Shown here in pieces: positions 48,838 to 57,719 of a stretch of 64,000 bases of DNA. The position numbers were made by a program, and so were the translations under genes. This stretch comes from Chromohalobacter nigrandesensis (GTDB lineage: Bacteria > Pseudomonadota > Gammaproteobacteria > Pseudomonadales > Halomonadaceae): assembly GCF_023061285.1 (NCBI RefSeq), contig NZ_JAKGAM010000002.1, positions 310,001 to 374,000 of the forward strand. The letters run 5' to 3'. The notes beneath the pieces are model-generated. The model worked only from the letters and a program-made list of their open reading frames with translations. It searched no databases and had not been told where the DNA came from. Each line of letters starts with the position of its first letter. Position 1 is the stretch's first letter.

Positions 48838-50484
48838 ATGAAGCTCGAGAGCCCGACAACCATGACAATTACTGCTTATACCGCCAAAACCATTCATACG
48901 ATGAACCCGTCGCAACCGGTTGGGCAATGTGTGGCGGTACGGGACGGGCGGATACTCGGTGTCGGGCCAATCGAAGAAATACAGCGCTTCGGCGAGGTGG
49001 TCGTCGACGACCGCTATGCCGATAAGGTGTTGGTGCCCGGCTTCGTCGAGGGCCATAGCCATGCGCTGGAAGGTTCGGTCTGGAGCCATCTATATCTGGG
49101 CTATTTCGATCGACGGGATCCGGAAGGCAAGCTCTGGGAAGGGCTCAAGACACCCGATGCGGTTCAGCAGCGTTTGGCCGCACACGTCGATCAAGGTGCC
49201 GCAGATAGCCCGCTCATTGCCTGGGGGTTGGATCCGGTCTATTTCGACTCCGTATCGATCAACCGGCAACTGCTGGATACGGTAAGCGACACACGGCCGA
49301 TCGTGGTTATTCATGCCAGCCTGCATGTGATGTTCGTCAACAGTGCAACCATTGACCGGGCGGGCCTCGCCGATATGGACCTCGAAGGCATCGTGCGCGA
49401 CGATCAGGGCCGGCCCAACGGCATACTCGAAGAGTTCGCCGCCATGCATCCAGTGTTCGATGCACTGGACTTCGACATCTTCGAGGGCGTTTCCGATACC
49501 CGCGCACTGAATCGCTATGCGCAAGCGGCGCGGCGTGAGGGCGTGACCACGATCACCGATCTGCTCAATCCTATGAGCGATGCCGCGATTGCAGCACTTC
49601 GCGAGGTCACTGCGGCCGAGGACTTCCCGGTCCGCCTGGTACCCGCACTCAATGCTCTCGCCTGGGATCCACAGATGGGTAGCGAGCGGGTGCAGCAGGC
49701 AATCGACTACAACCACGAGCGGCTGCAGTTCGGGCTCGTCAAGCTAGTCACCGACGGCGCGATCCAGAATTTCACAGCCCGCCTGCAGTGGCCAGGCTAT
49801 CTTACCGGGCAGGACAACGGCGTCTGGAACGCACCGCCACAGACTTTTCACGACATGGTCCAGCATTACCACCAGGCCGGGCTTCACTTGCATGTGCACA
49901 CCAATGGCGACGAAGCAGTCAGCGTTATCCTTGATGCCTTGGACGGGGCGCTGGCGATGTGGCCACGACCAGACCATCGACATACACTTCAGCATGTACA
50001 ACTGATCCGCCAGGACCAGCTACGCCGGGTCGCACGCCTTGGGGCCTGCCTGAACATCTTCGCCAACCATATCTACTACTGGGGCGATATTCATCTAACC
50101 AAGACACTCGGTTTCGACCGCTGCCAGCGACTCGAACCGGCGGCGAGTGCCGACCGAATGGGCATTGTCTTCGGCATTCACTGCGATGCGCCGGTCACGC
50201 CAATCTCGCCGCTGTTTACCGCCTGGTGTGCCACTACCCGCGAGACCGCCAGCGGGGTCACCTTGGGCGAGGCAGAGAAGATTAGCCGCGCCCGCGCACT
50301 GGAGGCGATCACGCTGGGTGCGGCCTACACGCTGCGCCTGGATGATCGCATCGGCAGCCTTGAGCCAGGCAAGCTTGCCGATATCACGGTACTCGACGAA
50401 GATCCGCTCGACAGCACCACGTCACTCAAGGACATTGGTGTGTTCGACACGCTGCTTTCCGGTCGGTCGACGGGCGGCGGCTGA
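48838..50484 (+). CDS. YtcJ-like metal-dependent amidohydrolase (Amidohydro_3)
   Basis: 548-residue TIM-barrel hydrolase. Metal motifs: VPGFVEGHSHALEG (HxH), HLHVHTNGDEAV, HTLQHVQLI and FGIHCDAPVTP with the final Asp; ITLGAAYTLRLDDRIGSLEPGKLADITVLDEDP is the family C-terminus. Members hydrolyse amides such as N-substituted formamides and exoenzyme substrates; the exact one is unknown. Start uncertain: ATG 48838 or ATG 48862 (MTITAYTAKTIHTMN), which is nearer the family N-terminus. The gap 48623-48837 contains nothing recognisable. Confidence 0.9.
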   Translation: MKLESPTTMTITAYTAKTIHTMNPSQPVGQCVAVRDGRILGVGPIEEIQRFGEVVVDDRYADKVLVPGFVEGHSHALEGSVWSHLYLGYFDRRDPEGKLWEGLKTPDAVQQRLAAHVDQGAADSPLIAWGLDPVYFDSVSINRQLLDTVSDTRPIVVIHASLHVMFVNSATIDRAGLADMDLEGIVRDDQGRPNGILEEFAAMHPVFDALDFDIFEGVSDTRALNRYAQAARREGVTTITDLLNPMSDAAIAALREVTAAEDFPVRLVPALNALAWDPQMGSERVQQAIDYNHERLQFGLVKLVTDGAIQNFTARLQWPGYLTGQDNGVWNAPPQTFHDMVQHYHQAGLHLHVHTNGDEAVSVILDALDGALAMWPRPDHRHTLQHVQLIRQDQLRRVARLGACLNIFANHIYYWGDIHLTKTLGFDRCQRLEPAASADRMGIVFGIHCDAPVTPISPLFTAWCATTRETASGVTLGEAEKISRARALEAITLGAAYTLRLDDRIGSLEPGKLADITVLDEDPLDSTTSLKDIGVFDTLLSGRSTGGG

Positions 50485-50643
50485 GAGCATGCACGCAAAT
50501 AGATACAGGCAAAACGCTACTCGGATTACGCCAGCCAAGGCGCTCGATACCGGGGCATGGCGACTCATTGATCAATGCCCAAGGGGGTGGGTAATGTCCG
50601 ATCCTTCACCTGATCGGCGTGCTTGAGGATGGAGTTGGAAACG

Positions 50644-51525
50644 ATGAGCACCTCGAGATTGCCCATTCCCGTCACCCTGCTCTGTGGATTTCTCGGTAGT
50701 GGCAAGACCACCCGTATTAACACGCTCATTGCCAGCGGTGAACTCACGAATGCGCTGTTTCTGGTCAACGATTTCGGGCGTATCAACATCGATGCCGAGC
50801 TGATCGAATCGCAGGAAGACCACATCCTGCGGCTAACCAACGGCTGCGCCTGTTGCGGGATCGCCGGCAATCTTTCCGCACAGCTGCGTGACATACGCCG
50901 ATGGCCGACGCCGCCATCGCATCTGATCTTCGAGGCTAGCGGTATCGCTCGGCCGCGCCCGCTCATGCAGTTACTCGACGCAGCACGCGGCTTCCGGCTC
51001 GAAAGCGCCGAAACACTGGTGGATGCCAGCGCCTTCACACGCCACTACAAAGACACGGCAATCAAAGACATCGTCGTCGCCCAGATCCGAGAGGTGGCCC
51101 ATCTACGCATCAACCGTATTAACTGGCTGACCGACGCGCAGCGCGAGCAGGTATTGCAATCAATCGCCGCGCTAAACCCGACGGCAGGCAGGACGCTCGA
51201 AAAGGCAGAGAAGCCGCCATCAGCTTCGACTGCCGATTCCGCGACGCGAGGCAGCGGGACGCTAGTCACCGAGAGCGTGGAGTTCGCCAGCGTCATTGAT
51301 CTCGCCGCCCTCGAGGCTCTGCTGAGCGAGGCGGCTACCACGCTGGTTCGCGCCAAGGGATTGGTGCAGGCCAACGACCATTCCGGTCGCTACCATGTTA
51401 TTCAGCTTGCAGGTGGTCGGCTGACCTGGACCGTGACCCGTGCCCATCAATCGCGGGCGCTGGTGGTCATCGGCTACCCGGGCAAGGACATGGACCACCT
51501 GATCGCTTCGCTACGCGCGCTGTAA
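50644..51525 (+). CDS. CobW/COG0523 GTPase-like metallochaperone with a changed NKxD motif
   Basis: 293 residues. Walker A GFLGSGKTT, the metal-binding CxCC motif in NGCACCG and the FEASG switch region are intact, and a short CobW_C domain (about 205-290) follows. The usual base-recognition NKxD is NRIN (about residue 160), which should weaken guanine specificity. A Ser/Ala/Thr-rich linker (EKAEKPPSASTADSATRGSG) sits between the domains. COG0523 proteins deliver zinc or other metals to enzymes; the adjacent YtcJ and M20 hydrolases are both metal-dependent and are plausible clients (inference). Convergent with the symporter gene, 12 bp between stops. Confidence 0.88.
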   Translation: MSTSRLPIPVTLLCGFLGSGKTTRINTLIASGELTNALFLVNDFGRINIDAELIESQEDHILRLTNGCACCGIAGNLSAQLRDIRRWPTPPSHLIFEASGIARPRPLMQLLDAARGFRLESAETLVDASAFTRHYKDTAIKDIVVAQIREVAHLRINRINWLTDAQREQVLQSIAALNPTAGRTLEKAEKPPSASTADSATRGSGTLVTESVEFASVIDLAALEALLSEAATTLVRAKGLVQANDHSGRYHVIQLAGGRLTWTVTRAHQSRALVVIGYPGKDMDHLIASLRAL

Positions 51526-51537
51526 CAATCACCGGAT

Positions 51538-53001
51538 TCAAGCGTCAGCATACTCGTTTGCGAGTGTAGCGGGTACCGGCCGGGTCATCAGACTGACCGC
51601 GACGAATACCACGATATTGCAAAGCAGGCCGACGATGCCGGCATTGATGTCCAGCGGCGTCGATTCCGCCACGATCTGGTAGTAGTAGTTGACGCCAATA
51701 CCGACAACCATCCCCGCGATGGCTCCCTGTTTGGTGCCGCGCCGCCATATCAGAGCGCCATACACCGCCGGCACGAACTGCGCGATCGACCCATAGGCGC
51801 CGACCAGCAGCGCAATGATACCGGCCGCCCCGAAGATCGACAGCCAATAGGCCGCTGCGCCAATCACGACCACACCGGCACGCATGATCCAGACCTGAGT
51901 GCGTTCGCTCATGTCCGGTTTGAAAGGCAGGATCACGTCGCGGCCTAGCGAGACAGAGCCGCCGTGGGTGATTGCATCCGAAGACGACATTGCCGCAGCC
52001 AAAGCGCCGGCCCCGATCAAACCGTACAGCCAGCTGTTAGCGCCGAGATAGTTGGTCACGAGATGCGGCAGGATCTCGTCTGAGCTTTCCAACGCGTCCG
52101 GGGCGACCACGCCGATGGCGGCAAAGCCGACGAACAGCACTGGCACCAGAAAGATACCGAACAGGGGGAAAGCCATTGTCGTGATCTTGATGCGTTTTTC
52201 GGTGGTCGTATAGGACTTGGTGAATAGATGCGGCCACATCAAAAAACCAAGGGCCGATACCAATATGACGGTCGAATACGCCATAGCCGACATCGGCGAG
52301 CCGTCTTGGCCGATGGTCAGAAATCCTGGTTTTGCCTGATCGATAGCAGTGAACATCTCCGTTGGACTGCCCTGCAGCGTATAGACCAGGTAATAGCCGA
52401 CTGTCCAAGCCACGATAAGCATTAGCGCGCCCTGCAACACATCGCTCCACGCTGCACCGCGTACGCCCGAGGTTGCCACATAGGCGACCACGATGCCGTA
52501 GGCCAGCAACGCGCCGAACCAATACGGAATTACTCCGTCGGTGAGAATATTGAAAATGAAGGCCATACCCTTGATCTGGAGGGTCAGATACTGGATGAAA
52601 GCCAGTACCGAGATCACACCCACGATCACGGTCAACGCCTTGGACTGATACCGATCCCCCAGGAAATCACCCATGGTGAAAAAATTCTTGCGAGCGCCAA
52701 TACGGCCCACCTTTGGTCCCAGCAAGTACCAGGGCAGGATCCCGAGTGCTATATAGGCCGGTACGAAATACGACGCTGCCCCCTGGGAAAAAGCCATGCC
52801 CGGACCGCCGAGGAAGGAAAACGCACTGAAAACCGTACCGCCCATCATGAACCAGATCACGATCAGGCCAAGACCGCGGTCTGCGACCGCGTATTCGGAA
52901 ACCGACCAGAACGAGCGTTTACGCCCAGCCATGAGCCCAATCACGAAGGCAAGGACCAGATACACCAGCATCGAGCCCAGCGCGAATACCCAATTATTCA
53001 T
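51538..53001 (-). CDS. Sodium:solute symporter (SSS) family transporter
   Basis: 487-residue permease with about 13 hydrophobic segments. Typical SSS features: EYAVADRGLGLIVIWFMMGGTVFSAFSFLGGPGMAFSQG, GDFLGDRYQSKALTVIVGVISV, GVRGAAWSDVLQGALM and LAAAMSSSDAITHGGS (sodium site). Substrates of relatives include proline, pantothenate and organic acids. The ATG at 52999-53001 overlaps the DUF3311 stop as ATGAATAA, so synthesis is coupled. Confidence 0.92.
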   Translation of the reverse strand: MNNWVFALGSMLVYLVLAFVIGLMAGRKRSFWSVSEYAVADRGLGLIVIWFMMGGTVFSAFSFLGGPGMAFSQGAASYFVPAYIALGILPWYLLGPKVGRIGARKNFFTMGDFLGDRYQSKALTVIVGVISVLAFIQYLTLQIKGMAFIFNILTDGVIPYWFGALLAYGIVVAYVATSGVRGAAWSDVLQGALMLIVAWTVGYYLVYTLQGSPTEMFTAIDQAKPGFLTIGQDGSPMSAMAYSTVILVSALGFLMWPHLFTKSYTTTEKRIKITTMAFPLFGIFLVPVLFVGFAAIGVVAPDALESSDEILPHLVTNYLGANSWLYGLIGAGALAAAMSSSDAITHGGSVSLGRDVILPFKPDMSERTQVWIMRAGVVVIGAAAYWLSIFGAAGIIALLVGAYGSIAQFVPAVYGALIWRRGTKQGAIAGMVVGIGVNYYYQIVAESTPLDINAGIVGLLCNIVVFVAVSLMTRPVPATLANEYADA

Positions 53002-53221
53002 GCTCGCCCCCGTTGCCATACTCGTAGCGGTAGAAAAAGCACAACGCGACGAAGGCGATTAGTTCTAGAAGAATGACCCAGAAAAGACCGAAAGGTAGCC
53101 CCAGTACCAGCGGGAACACGTGGTTGGCGAGCCCGTAAAGCGGGAAGATCATGAGCAGGAACATTACCACCACGAAAACGATGTACGGTCGGGTGACTTT
53201 ACTTCGGCGGCTGGTTGCCAT
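52994..53221 (-). CDS. DUF3311 small membrane protein, SSS partner
   Basis: 75 residues with two transmembrane helices (about 13-33 and 41-63; FPLYGLANHVFPLVLGLPFGLFWVILLEL). DUF3311 genes typically precede SSS symporters, and the product may be an accessory subunit. A strong AAGGAGGG lies before the ATG. The stop overlaps the symporter start by 8 bp. Confidence 0.9.
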   Translation of the reverse strand: MATSRRSKVTRPYIVFVVVMFLLMIFPLYGLANHVFPLVLGLPFGLFWVILLELIAFVALCFFYRYEYGNGGEHE

Positions 53222-53292
53222 AAGAGCGCCCTCCTTTCGATTGTTTTAGGGTATTCCTTGGTATGACGGCTCACGCTATTCATGAACTCACG

Positions 53293-54468
53293 TCATTGAA
53301 GTTGTTTTTCAAGCGATTTGCGAGCTAGTTCAGTGAGCAGCCGGATTCCATCCGGCATGATCCGATCATTGAAATCATACTCAGGATGATGCAGACCGCG
53401 GCTATGCTCGGCGTCGCCGGACCCGACATGGATATAAGCACCGGGGCGCTCGGCCAGCATGTACGAGAAATCCTCTCCGCCCATGCAGGGCTTGTGGTTC
53501 ACCGCCAGTGCCTCCTCGCCGAAACAGTCGGCGATGACCTGTCGGGCCGATTCGGTCGCTCCCGGATCATTGTCGGTGACCCCGAACTTGTCCTCGATGA
53601 CTAGCTCGATCTCTGCGCCATAGTACTGCTCCAGGCTCTGACAGAGTCGACGCAGCCCTGATCGAACGACCTCGCGGGTAGCTTCGTCGAGGGCGCGAAT
53701 AGTGCCGGATAGCGTGGCGGTGTCGGGGATAACGGCAAAGCCGGCCAAGTCGCCGCTTTGCAGGGCACAGATGCTCAACACCGCCGGGTTCAGCGGATCG
53801 ACCTCACGGGCAATGATGGTGTGGGCCTTGTGCACGAGTTCGGCAGCGATGCGAATCGGATCGATACAGCCATGCGGGTTGAGCCCACCATGTCCGCCGC
53901 GGCCATGGATGGTGATATCGACTCGGTCGCCGCCGGCCATAATCGGCCCCGCGATGAGTCCATACTGGCCGATCGGCAGCGATGGCCAATTATGCAGTGC
54001 GTAGATTTCACGCATATCGAAGCGCTCGAAGATACCATCTTCGATCATCGCCTTGGCGCCGCCGACCCCTTCCTCGGCTGGCTGGAACACGAAATAGACC
54101 GTGCCTGCAAAATCGTTGTTTTTCTTCAAGTAATCGACCGCGCCCAACAGTATGCTGGTATGGCCATCGTGGCCGCAGGCGTGCATGCGCCCGGTACGCG
54201 TCGAGATATGCTCGACCCCGCTTTTTTCCTCGATGGGCAGCGCGTCCATGTCGGCTCGGAGCCCGACACTGGCATCGCTGTCGCCGACCGTACCTATGAT
54301 CCAGGCCACGATGCCAGTCTTACCAATCCCACTGACGTACTCGACGCCGAGCGAATCAAGATAGGCCCCCACCTTGCGCGACGTATCGCGTTCCTCGAAG
54401 CCCAGCTCGGGCTCTTGGTGTAGGTTGTGCCGGAATTGGACCAGCTTGTTCAGTGTTTCGGTCTTCAT
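53293..54468 (-). CDS. M20D amidohydrolase (N-acyl amino acid or IAA-amino acid hydrolase type)
   Basis: 391-residue zinc/manganese amidase. Metal ligands in ADMDALPIEEKSG, MHACGHDGHTSILLGA, QPAEEGVGGAKAMIEDG, ALHNWPSLPIG, and the C-terminal GGEDFSYMLAERPGAYIHVG. GRGGHGGLNPHGCIDPI is the lid-domain His. Such enzymes deacylate N-acetyl, hippuryl or indole-acetyl amino acids. The start is ATG 54468 (GGGA upstream); ATG 54474 is in frame. First gene of an operon with DUF3311 and the SSS symporter, which together look like uptake plus hydrolysis. Confidence 0.92.
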   Translation of the reverse strand: MKTETLNKLVQFRHNLHQEPELGFEERDTSRKVGAYLDSLGVEYVSGIGKTGIVAWIIGTVGDSDASVGLRADMDALPIEEKSGVEHISTRTGRMHACGHDGHTSILLGAVDYLKKNNDFAGTVYFVFQPAEEGVGGAKAMIEDGIFERFDMREIYALHNWPSLPIGQYGLIAGPIMAGGDRVDITIHGRGGHGGLNPHGCIDPIRIAAELVHKAHTIIAREVDPLNPAVLSICALQSGDLAGFAVIPDTATLSGTIRALDEATREVVRSGLRRLCQSLEQYYGAEIELVIEDKFGVTDNDPGATESARQVIADCFGEEALAVNHKPCMGGEDFSYMLAERPGAYIHVGSGDAEHSRGLHHPEYDFNDRIMPDGIRLLTELARKSLEKQLQ

Positions 54469-54557
54469 AGGCATCCCGTTCGCGCTGCTCTCTGTTCAGT
54501 TGAAATAGGTACCACAGCTTTTTCGATTGGTTAAAACTGTATTGCAGAGCTTTGATG

Positions 54558-54692
54558 TCAAGTCAACCCAGTGTATCCGTAAGGAACACGAGCGTTCAGA
54601 TCTGTAGCAAACGTTCTTTCCGGTTCTGATGACTCTGCCAAGACCAGAGCACCAGCCCCTGTTTTAATGAAATCTCGCCGCTTATAGCTCAT
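54558..54692 (-). pseudogene. Remnant of a Tat-exported protein gene (44-codon ORF)
   Basis: A strong ribosome-binding site (GGAGGAG) precedes an ATG opening MSYKRRDFIKTGAGALVLAE, a textbook twin-arginine signal (RRDFIK plus hydrophobic Gly/Ala stretch). After about 24 more residues with no family likeness the frame stops at 54558. The signal is intact but the mature protein is missing, so this is most likely the 5' end of a deleted substrate-binding protein or oxidoreductase. A genuine 44-residue exported peptide is possible but less likely. The surrounding DNA is AT-richer than its neighbours. Confidence 0.6.
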
Positions 54693-54930
54693 GACGTTTT
54701 CTCCTCCGCTTCGTCGGTACTGCTACATTCCATATATTCCGTTATAAGCCACTAAAGCAAACAGCATGCCACCACAAGAAATTAAAACTTAAATTACTGT
54801 TTTTAAACAAAAATCAAAAGCCTTCTTTCCTCTTTTAGCACACATCGATACATCGGAGCGCACCACGCAGGCGCCCGGCAGAATCACCTCACATAGACAA
54901 ATGGTTCCAGAATGGAATTAACGCTTACGG
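54693..54930. other. AT-rich non-coding stretch in the decayed zone
   Basis: Contains A/T runs around 54770-54830 and no recognisable gene, repeat pair or insertion-sequence end. It separates the Tat remnant (minus) from the truncated dehydrogenase (plus) and may be the scar of a deletion. Confidence 0.5.
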
Positions 54931-55566
54931 ATGTCAGAGGAGTGCAAGAATATTCATGGCGATCTATCCAGGGAGGGCGAGAAAGCGACTTCGTTTGTAA
55001 ACCAAGCGATGTTGGCCAAGCGTATCGGTGGACGTGCCCGCGTCCATGTGGCCGACGTCGAGCGCGAATTCGGAGGGCTCGATCTGCTCTTCAACAATGC
55101 CGGCGTCGGTTATAACAACCGCTTCGAGGAGAGCAACCATGAGGAGTGGCGGGCTACTATCGATGCCAGTCTCTATGGGGTGCTCAACTGCACTCAGCGG
55201 GCCATTCCGATGATGCGTGGCCGCGAGGGGGCGATGATCAGTAGCGTCTCGAGCGTCGACGGACGCTATGGTATCGCTGGCTGGTCGGTCTACAACGCCA
55301 CCAAGTTCGCCGTGGTAGGCTTTCACGACGCGCTGCGCAAGGAACTCGGCGAGGATGGCATCCGTGTATCGCTGATCGAACCCGGTGCCACCTATACCAA
55401 TTGGGGCTACAACGTGCCCGATGAGCAGATGCAACAGCGCCGCGATAGCGTCCAAGCGTTACACGCCGAGGATATCGCCAGTGCACTAGTCTACGGCTTC
55501 GCGCAGCCCGGCCACGTCAACCTGCAGGAACTACTGGTGATGCCGACCCGCCAGGTTTCACCCTGA
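54931..55566 (+). pseudogene. 5'-truncated short-chain dehydrogenase/reductase
   Basis: The frame from about 55050 reads as an SDR: VEREFGGLDLLFNNAGVG, WRATIDASLYGVLNCTQ, MISSVSSVDGRYGIAGWSVYNATKFAVVGFHDALRKEL (Ser and YxxxK present) and RVSLIEPGATYT. The N-terminal Rossmann strand with TGxxxGIG is absent: the preceding 30 residues do not resemble any SDR, and GGRAR runs straight into VHVADVEREFGG, as if the cofactor-binding part were deleted. Without it NAD(P) binding should fail. The open frame to 54931 has no convincing ribosome-binding site. Confidence 0.8.
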
Positions 55567-55621
55567 ACGTGACTTTGCGTAGTTAAGATATAGTCGCAAA
55601 GCTGTAGGAAAAGCGAACGAC

Positions 55622-55647
55622 AAGAAGCCGGCCTTGGCCGGCTTCTT
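55622..55647. terminator. Bidirectional terminator in the decayed zone
   Basis: AAGAAGCCGGCC-TT-GGCCGGCTTCTT, a perfect 12-bp inverted repeat, lies between the converging dehydrogenase fragments; it probably served the once-intact plus-strand gene. Confidence 0.85.
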
Positions 55648-55690
55648 GCTGTTGAGGGCTGGATTTATCACCGCTCTGCGTCTGCGCGAA

Positions 55691-56150
55691 TCAGAATTCC
55701 AGGCAGATCTTGCCGAAGTGGTGCCCTGCTTCCTGGTGGCGAAACGCGTCGGCGATCTCGTCGAGAGCGAAACGCCGGTCGATGATTGGATGGAGATCGC
55801 TGGCGTCGATGGCCCGGATCATCTCGATCTGATCGCGCCGGCTACCCACGATCAAGCCCTGCAGACGCGCCTGCTTGGCCATCAGCTTGGCGGTGGGGAT
55901 CTCGCCGCCGCGTCCGTTGAGCATTCTCGTCCGAGGACGAGGTTGCGATCACCGTGGCGCCCATCAGCTTGGCGAACTGCAAGGCGAAGATCGAGACGCC
56001 ACCGGTGCCCAGCACCAAAACCGTGTCGCCGGCCTTGAGATTGCCGTCCACCACCAGTGCGCGCCAGGCGGTCAAGCCGGCCGGGGTCAAGGTAGCGGCT
56101 TCGGCGTGGTCGTAATCGCGCGGCGCATGGGTAAACCACGTCGTCGACCA
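55691..56150 (-). pseudogene. Zinc-type quinone/alcohol dehydrogenase fragment with internal deletion and frameshift
   Basis: Two pieces of one medium-chain reductase lie on the minus strand in different frames. The first (about 56150 down to 55925) reads [53 protein letters not shown], the middle of the protein with its Rossmann motif. The second (about 55920 to 55691) reads [28 protein letters not shown] and RRFALDEIADAFRHQEAGHHFGKICLEF, the C-terminus. The catalytic N-terminal domain and about 70 residues between the pieces are missing. Confidence 0.85.
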
Positions 56151-56186
56151 GAAACCGCCTCCAATCACTGCGTAATTAGCGTCCAC

Positions 56187-56381
56187 CGGTTGCTCAGTTG
56201 GCCATGCCTAGCCGGTGAGAAAACGGGAAAAACCAGTCTATCAAGTCCATCGGCTTAAGCATTTCTGAGTAAGTTAGCCTGGTGCCTGTCATAATGTCTG
56301 GGCCGGACCGCTGGTCTCGCTGGTGATGATCGGGAAAATGACAGTGCTGACTTCACGTATTCAGGTAGCCGATAGTGAGAT
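56187..56381. other. Non-coding stretch at the edge of the decayed zone
   Basis: No gene, terminator or mobile-element end could be recognised. It joins decayed DNA to the amine-catabolism cluster, where codon use changes. Confidence 0.4.
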
Positions 56382-57704
56382 TTATGAAACAGTAGTAATA
56401 GATGAGGCGAATGGATCAAGCGCTATCTGCATCAACGCGCCAACTGCCAACGGTATCACTGTCTCATCAAAGTCAAAGCAGGCGTGGTGGTGACCTGCCG
56501 CAAGATCTGCACCGAAAATCATGTAGGTTGCCTGACCACCACGCTCCATCACCCTGGCCATTAGCGAGGTGGCATCTTCAGAGCCCGCGGGCGTCACGTC
56601 GCGCCTCACTAACTGAGTGATGCCAGGGTAAGCGGCGAGACAAGCGGCAATTTTCTCTACCAAAGCAGGGCTGGCGGCGCAGGCACTGGCAGCGCCGACG
56701 CGTTCGGTAGAGATGCTTACTCCCTGCATAGCGGCAGCCCCTTTGAGCACCTCAAACGCACGCTTTTCCATATAGCTGTTTATGTCCGCAGTGGCGCCAC
56801 GGGTCTCCAGCGTTAATAGCGCGCTATCGGCAATGATATTGCGCCCACTCCCGGCATGTAGTTGACCAACATTAATCCGCGCGGCGCCTTGGCTGTGAGG
56901 GGCGATGGCATGCAAACCAAGCGTCGCCTGGGCGGCAGCCAGTAACGCATTGTGGCCAACCTCCGGCTGCCCGCCGGCATGGGCCGCCTTGCCCGAAAAG
57001 TGAACATCCAGCTTGGTGGTGGCAAGAAAGCCATCCGCCGCGCATATCACCTGACCGCTGGGGTGGCCGAGGCCCAGATGCGTGGCGACCAAGCTGTCAA
57101 CGTCATCGACGACACCCGCCTCGACCATCGACTGACTCCCCCGCACACCCTCTTCGGCGGGTTGGAAAATCAATTTTATTTTGCCAACCAGCTGACTGGA
57201 AAATTGGCTCAACAGTTCGGCCATTCCCAACCCTATGGTGGCATGGCCATCGTGGCCGCAGGCGTGCATTGAGCCTTGGTTGATCGAGTGAAAACCCGCT
57301 TGATAAGGACGGTGATCAGCCTCGCTGGACTCTACGATTGGCAGGGCATCAAGGTCGAAACGGAACGCCTGGGTCGGCCCTGGGCGCTGCGTATCCAGCG
57401 TACCTACAACGCCGGTAAAGCCCCCTTCCAAGGCAGGCAACCAGCGCTCAACAGCGCCCTGAGTGCGCGCACGCGCCAAGGCTTCGTCCAGGGTTTGTCT
57501 ATCCGGCACGCCCATGCGCGCACACTCACTCACCACTGCTTGCCCCAGCTGAACGCTGAACCCCAGTTGGCTAAGCCGTTCAGCTACAAGGCTGGCGGTG
57601 CGAAACTCCATCCACCCCTGCTCGGGGTAGCGGTGAAAGTCACGTCGCTGGGCAGAAAGCTGGGGAGCGATGGCGTTAGCGGCATCCACGATATTCGCGT
57701 TCAT
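56382..57704 (-). CDS. AbgA-like M20 peptidase (aminobenzoyl-glutamate hydrolase subunit A family)
   Basis: 440-residue metal amidase, the length of AbgA (436). Motifs: RDFHRYPEQGWMEFRTASLVA, FDLDALPIVESSEADHRP, MHACGHDGHATIGLGMAELL, QPAEEGVRGSQSMVEAGVVDD, HLGLG, GKAAHAGGQPEVGHNALLAAA (lid), GSEDATSLMARVMERGGQATYMIFGADLAAGHH. E. coli AbgA needs AbgB; no abgB is here, so another acyl-glutamate or amide may be the substrate. It follows a GNAT gene on the same strand by 15 bp. More AT-rich codons than the core genes. Confidence 0.9.
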   Translation of the reverse strand: MNANIVDAANAIAPQLSAQRRDFHRYPEQGWMEFRTASLVAERLSQLGFSVQLGQAVVSECARMGVPDRQTLDEALARARTQGAVERWLPALEGGFTGVVGTLDTQRPGPTQAFRFDLDALPIVESSEADHRPYQAGFHSINQGSMHACGHDGHATIGLGMAELLSQFSSQLVGKIKLIFQPAEEGVRGSQSMVEAGVVDDVDSLVATHLGLGHPSGQVICAADGFLATTKLDVHFSGKAAHAGGQPEVGHNALLAAAQATLGLHAIAPHSQGAARINVGQLHAGSGRNIIADSALLTLETRGATADINSYMEKRAFEVLKGAAAMQGVSISTERVGAASACAASPALVEKIAACLAAYPGITQLVRRDVTPAGSEDATSLMARVMERGGQATYMIFGADLAAGHHHACFDFDETVIPLAVGALMQIALDPFASSITTVS

Positions 57705-57719
57705 AAGCAGCCTCCACCG

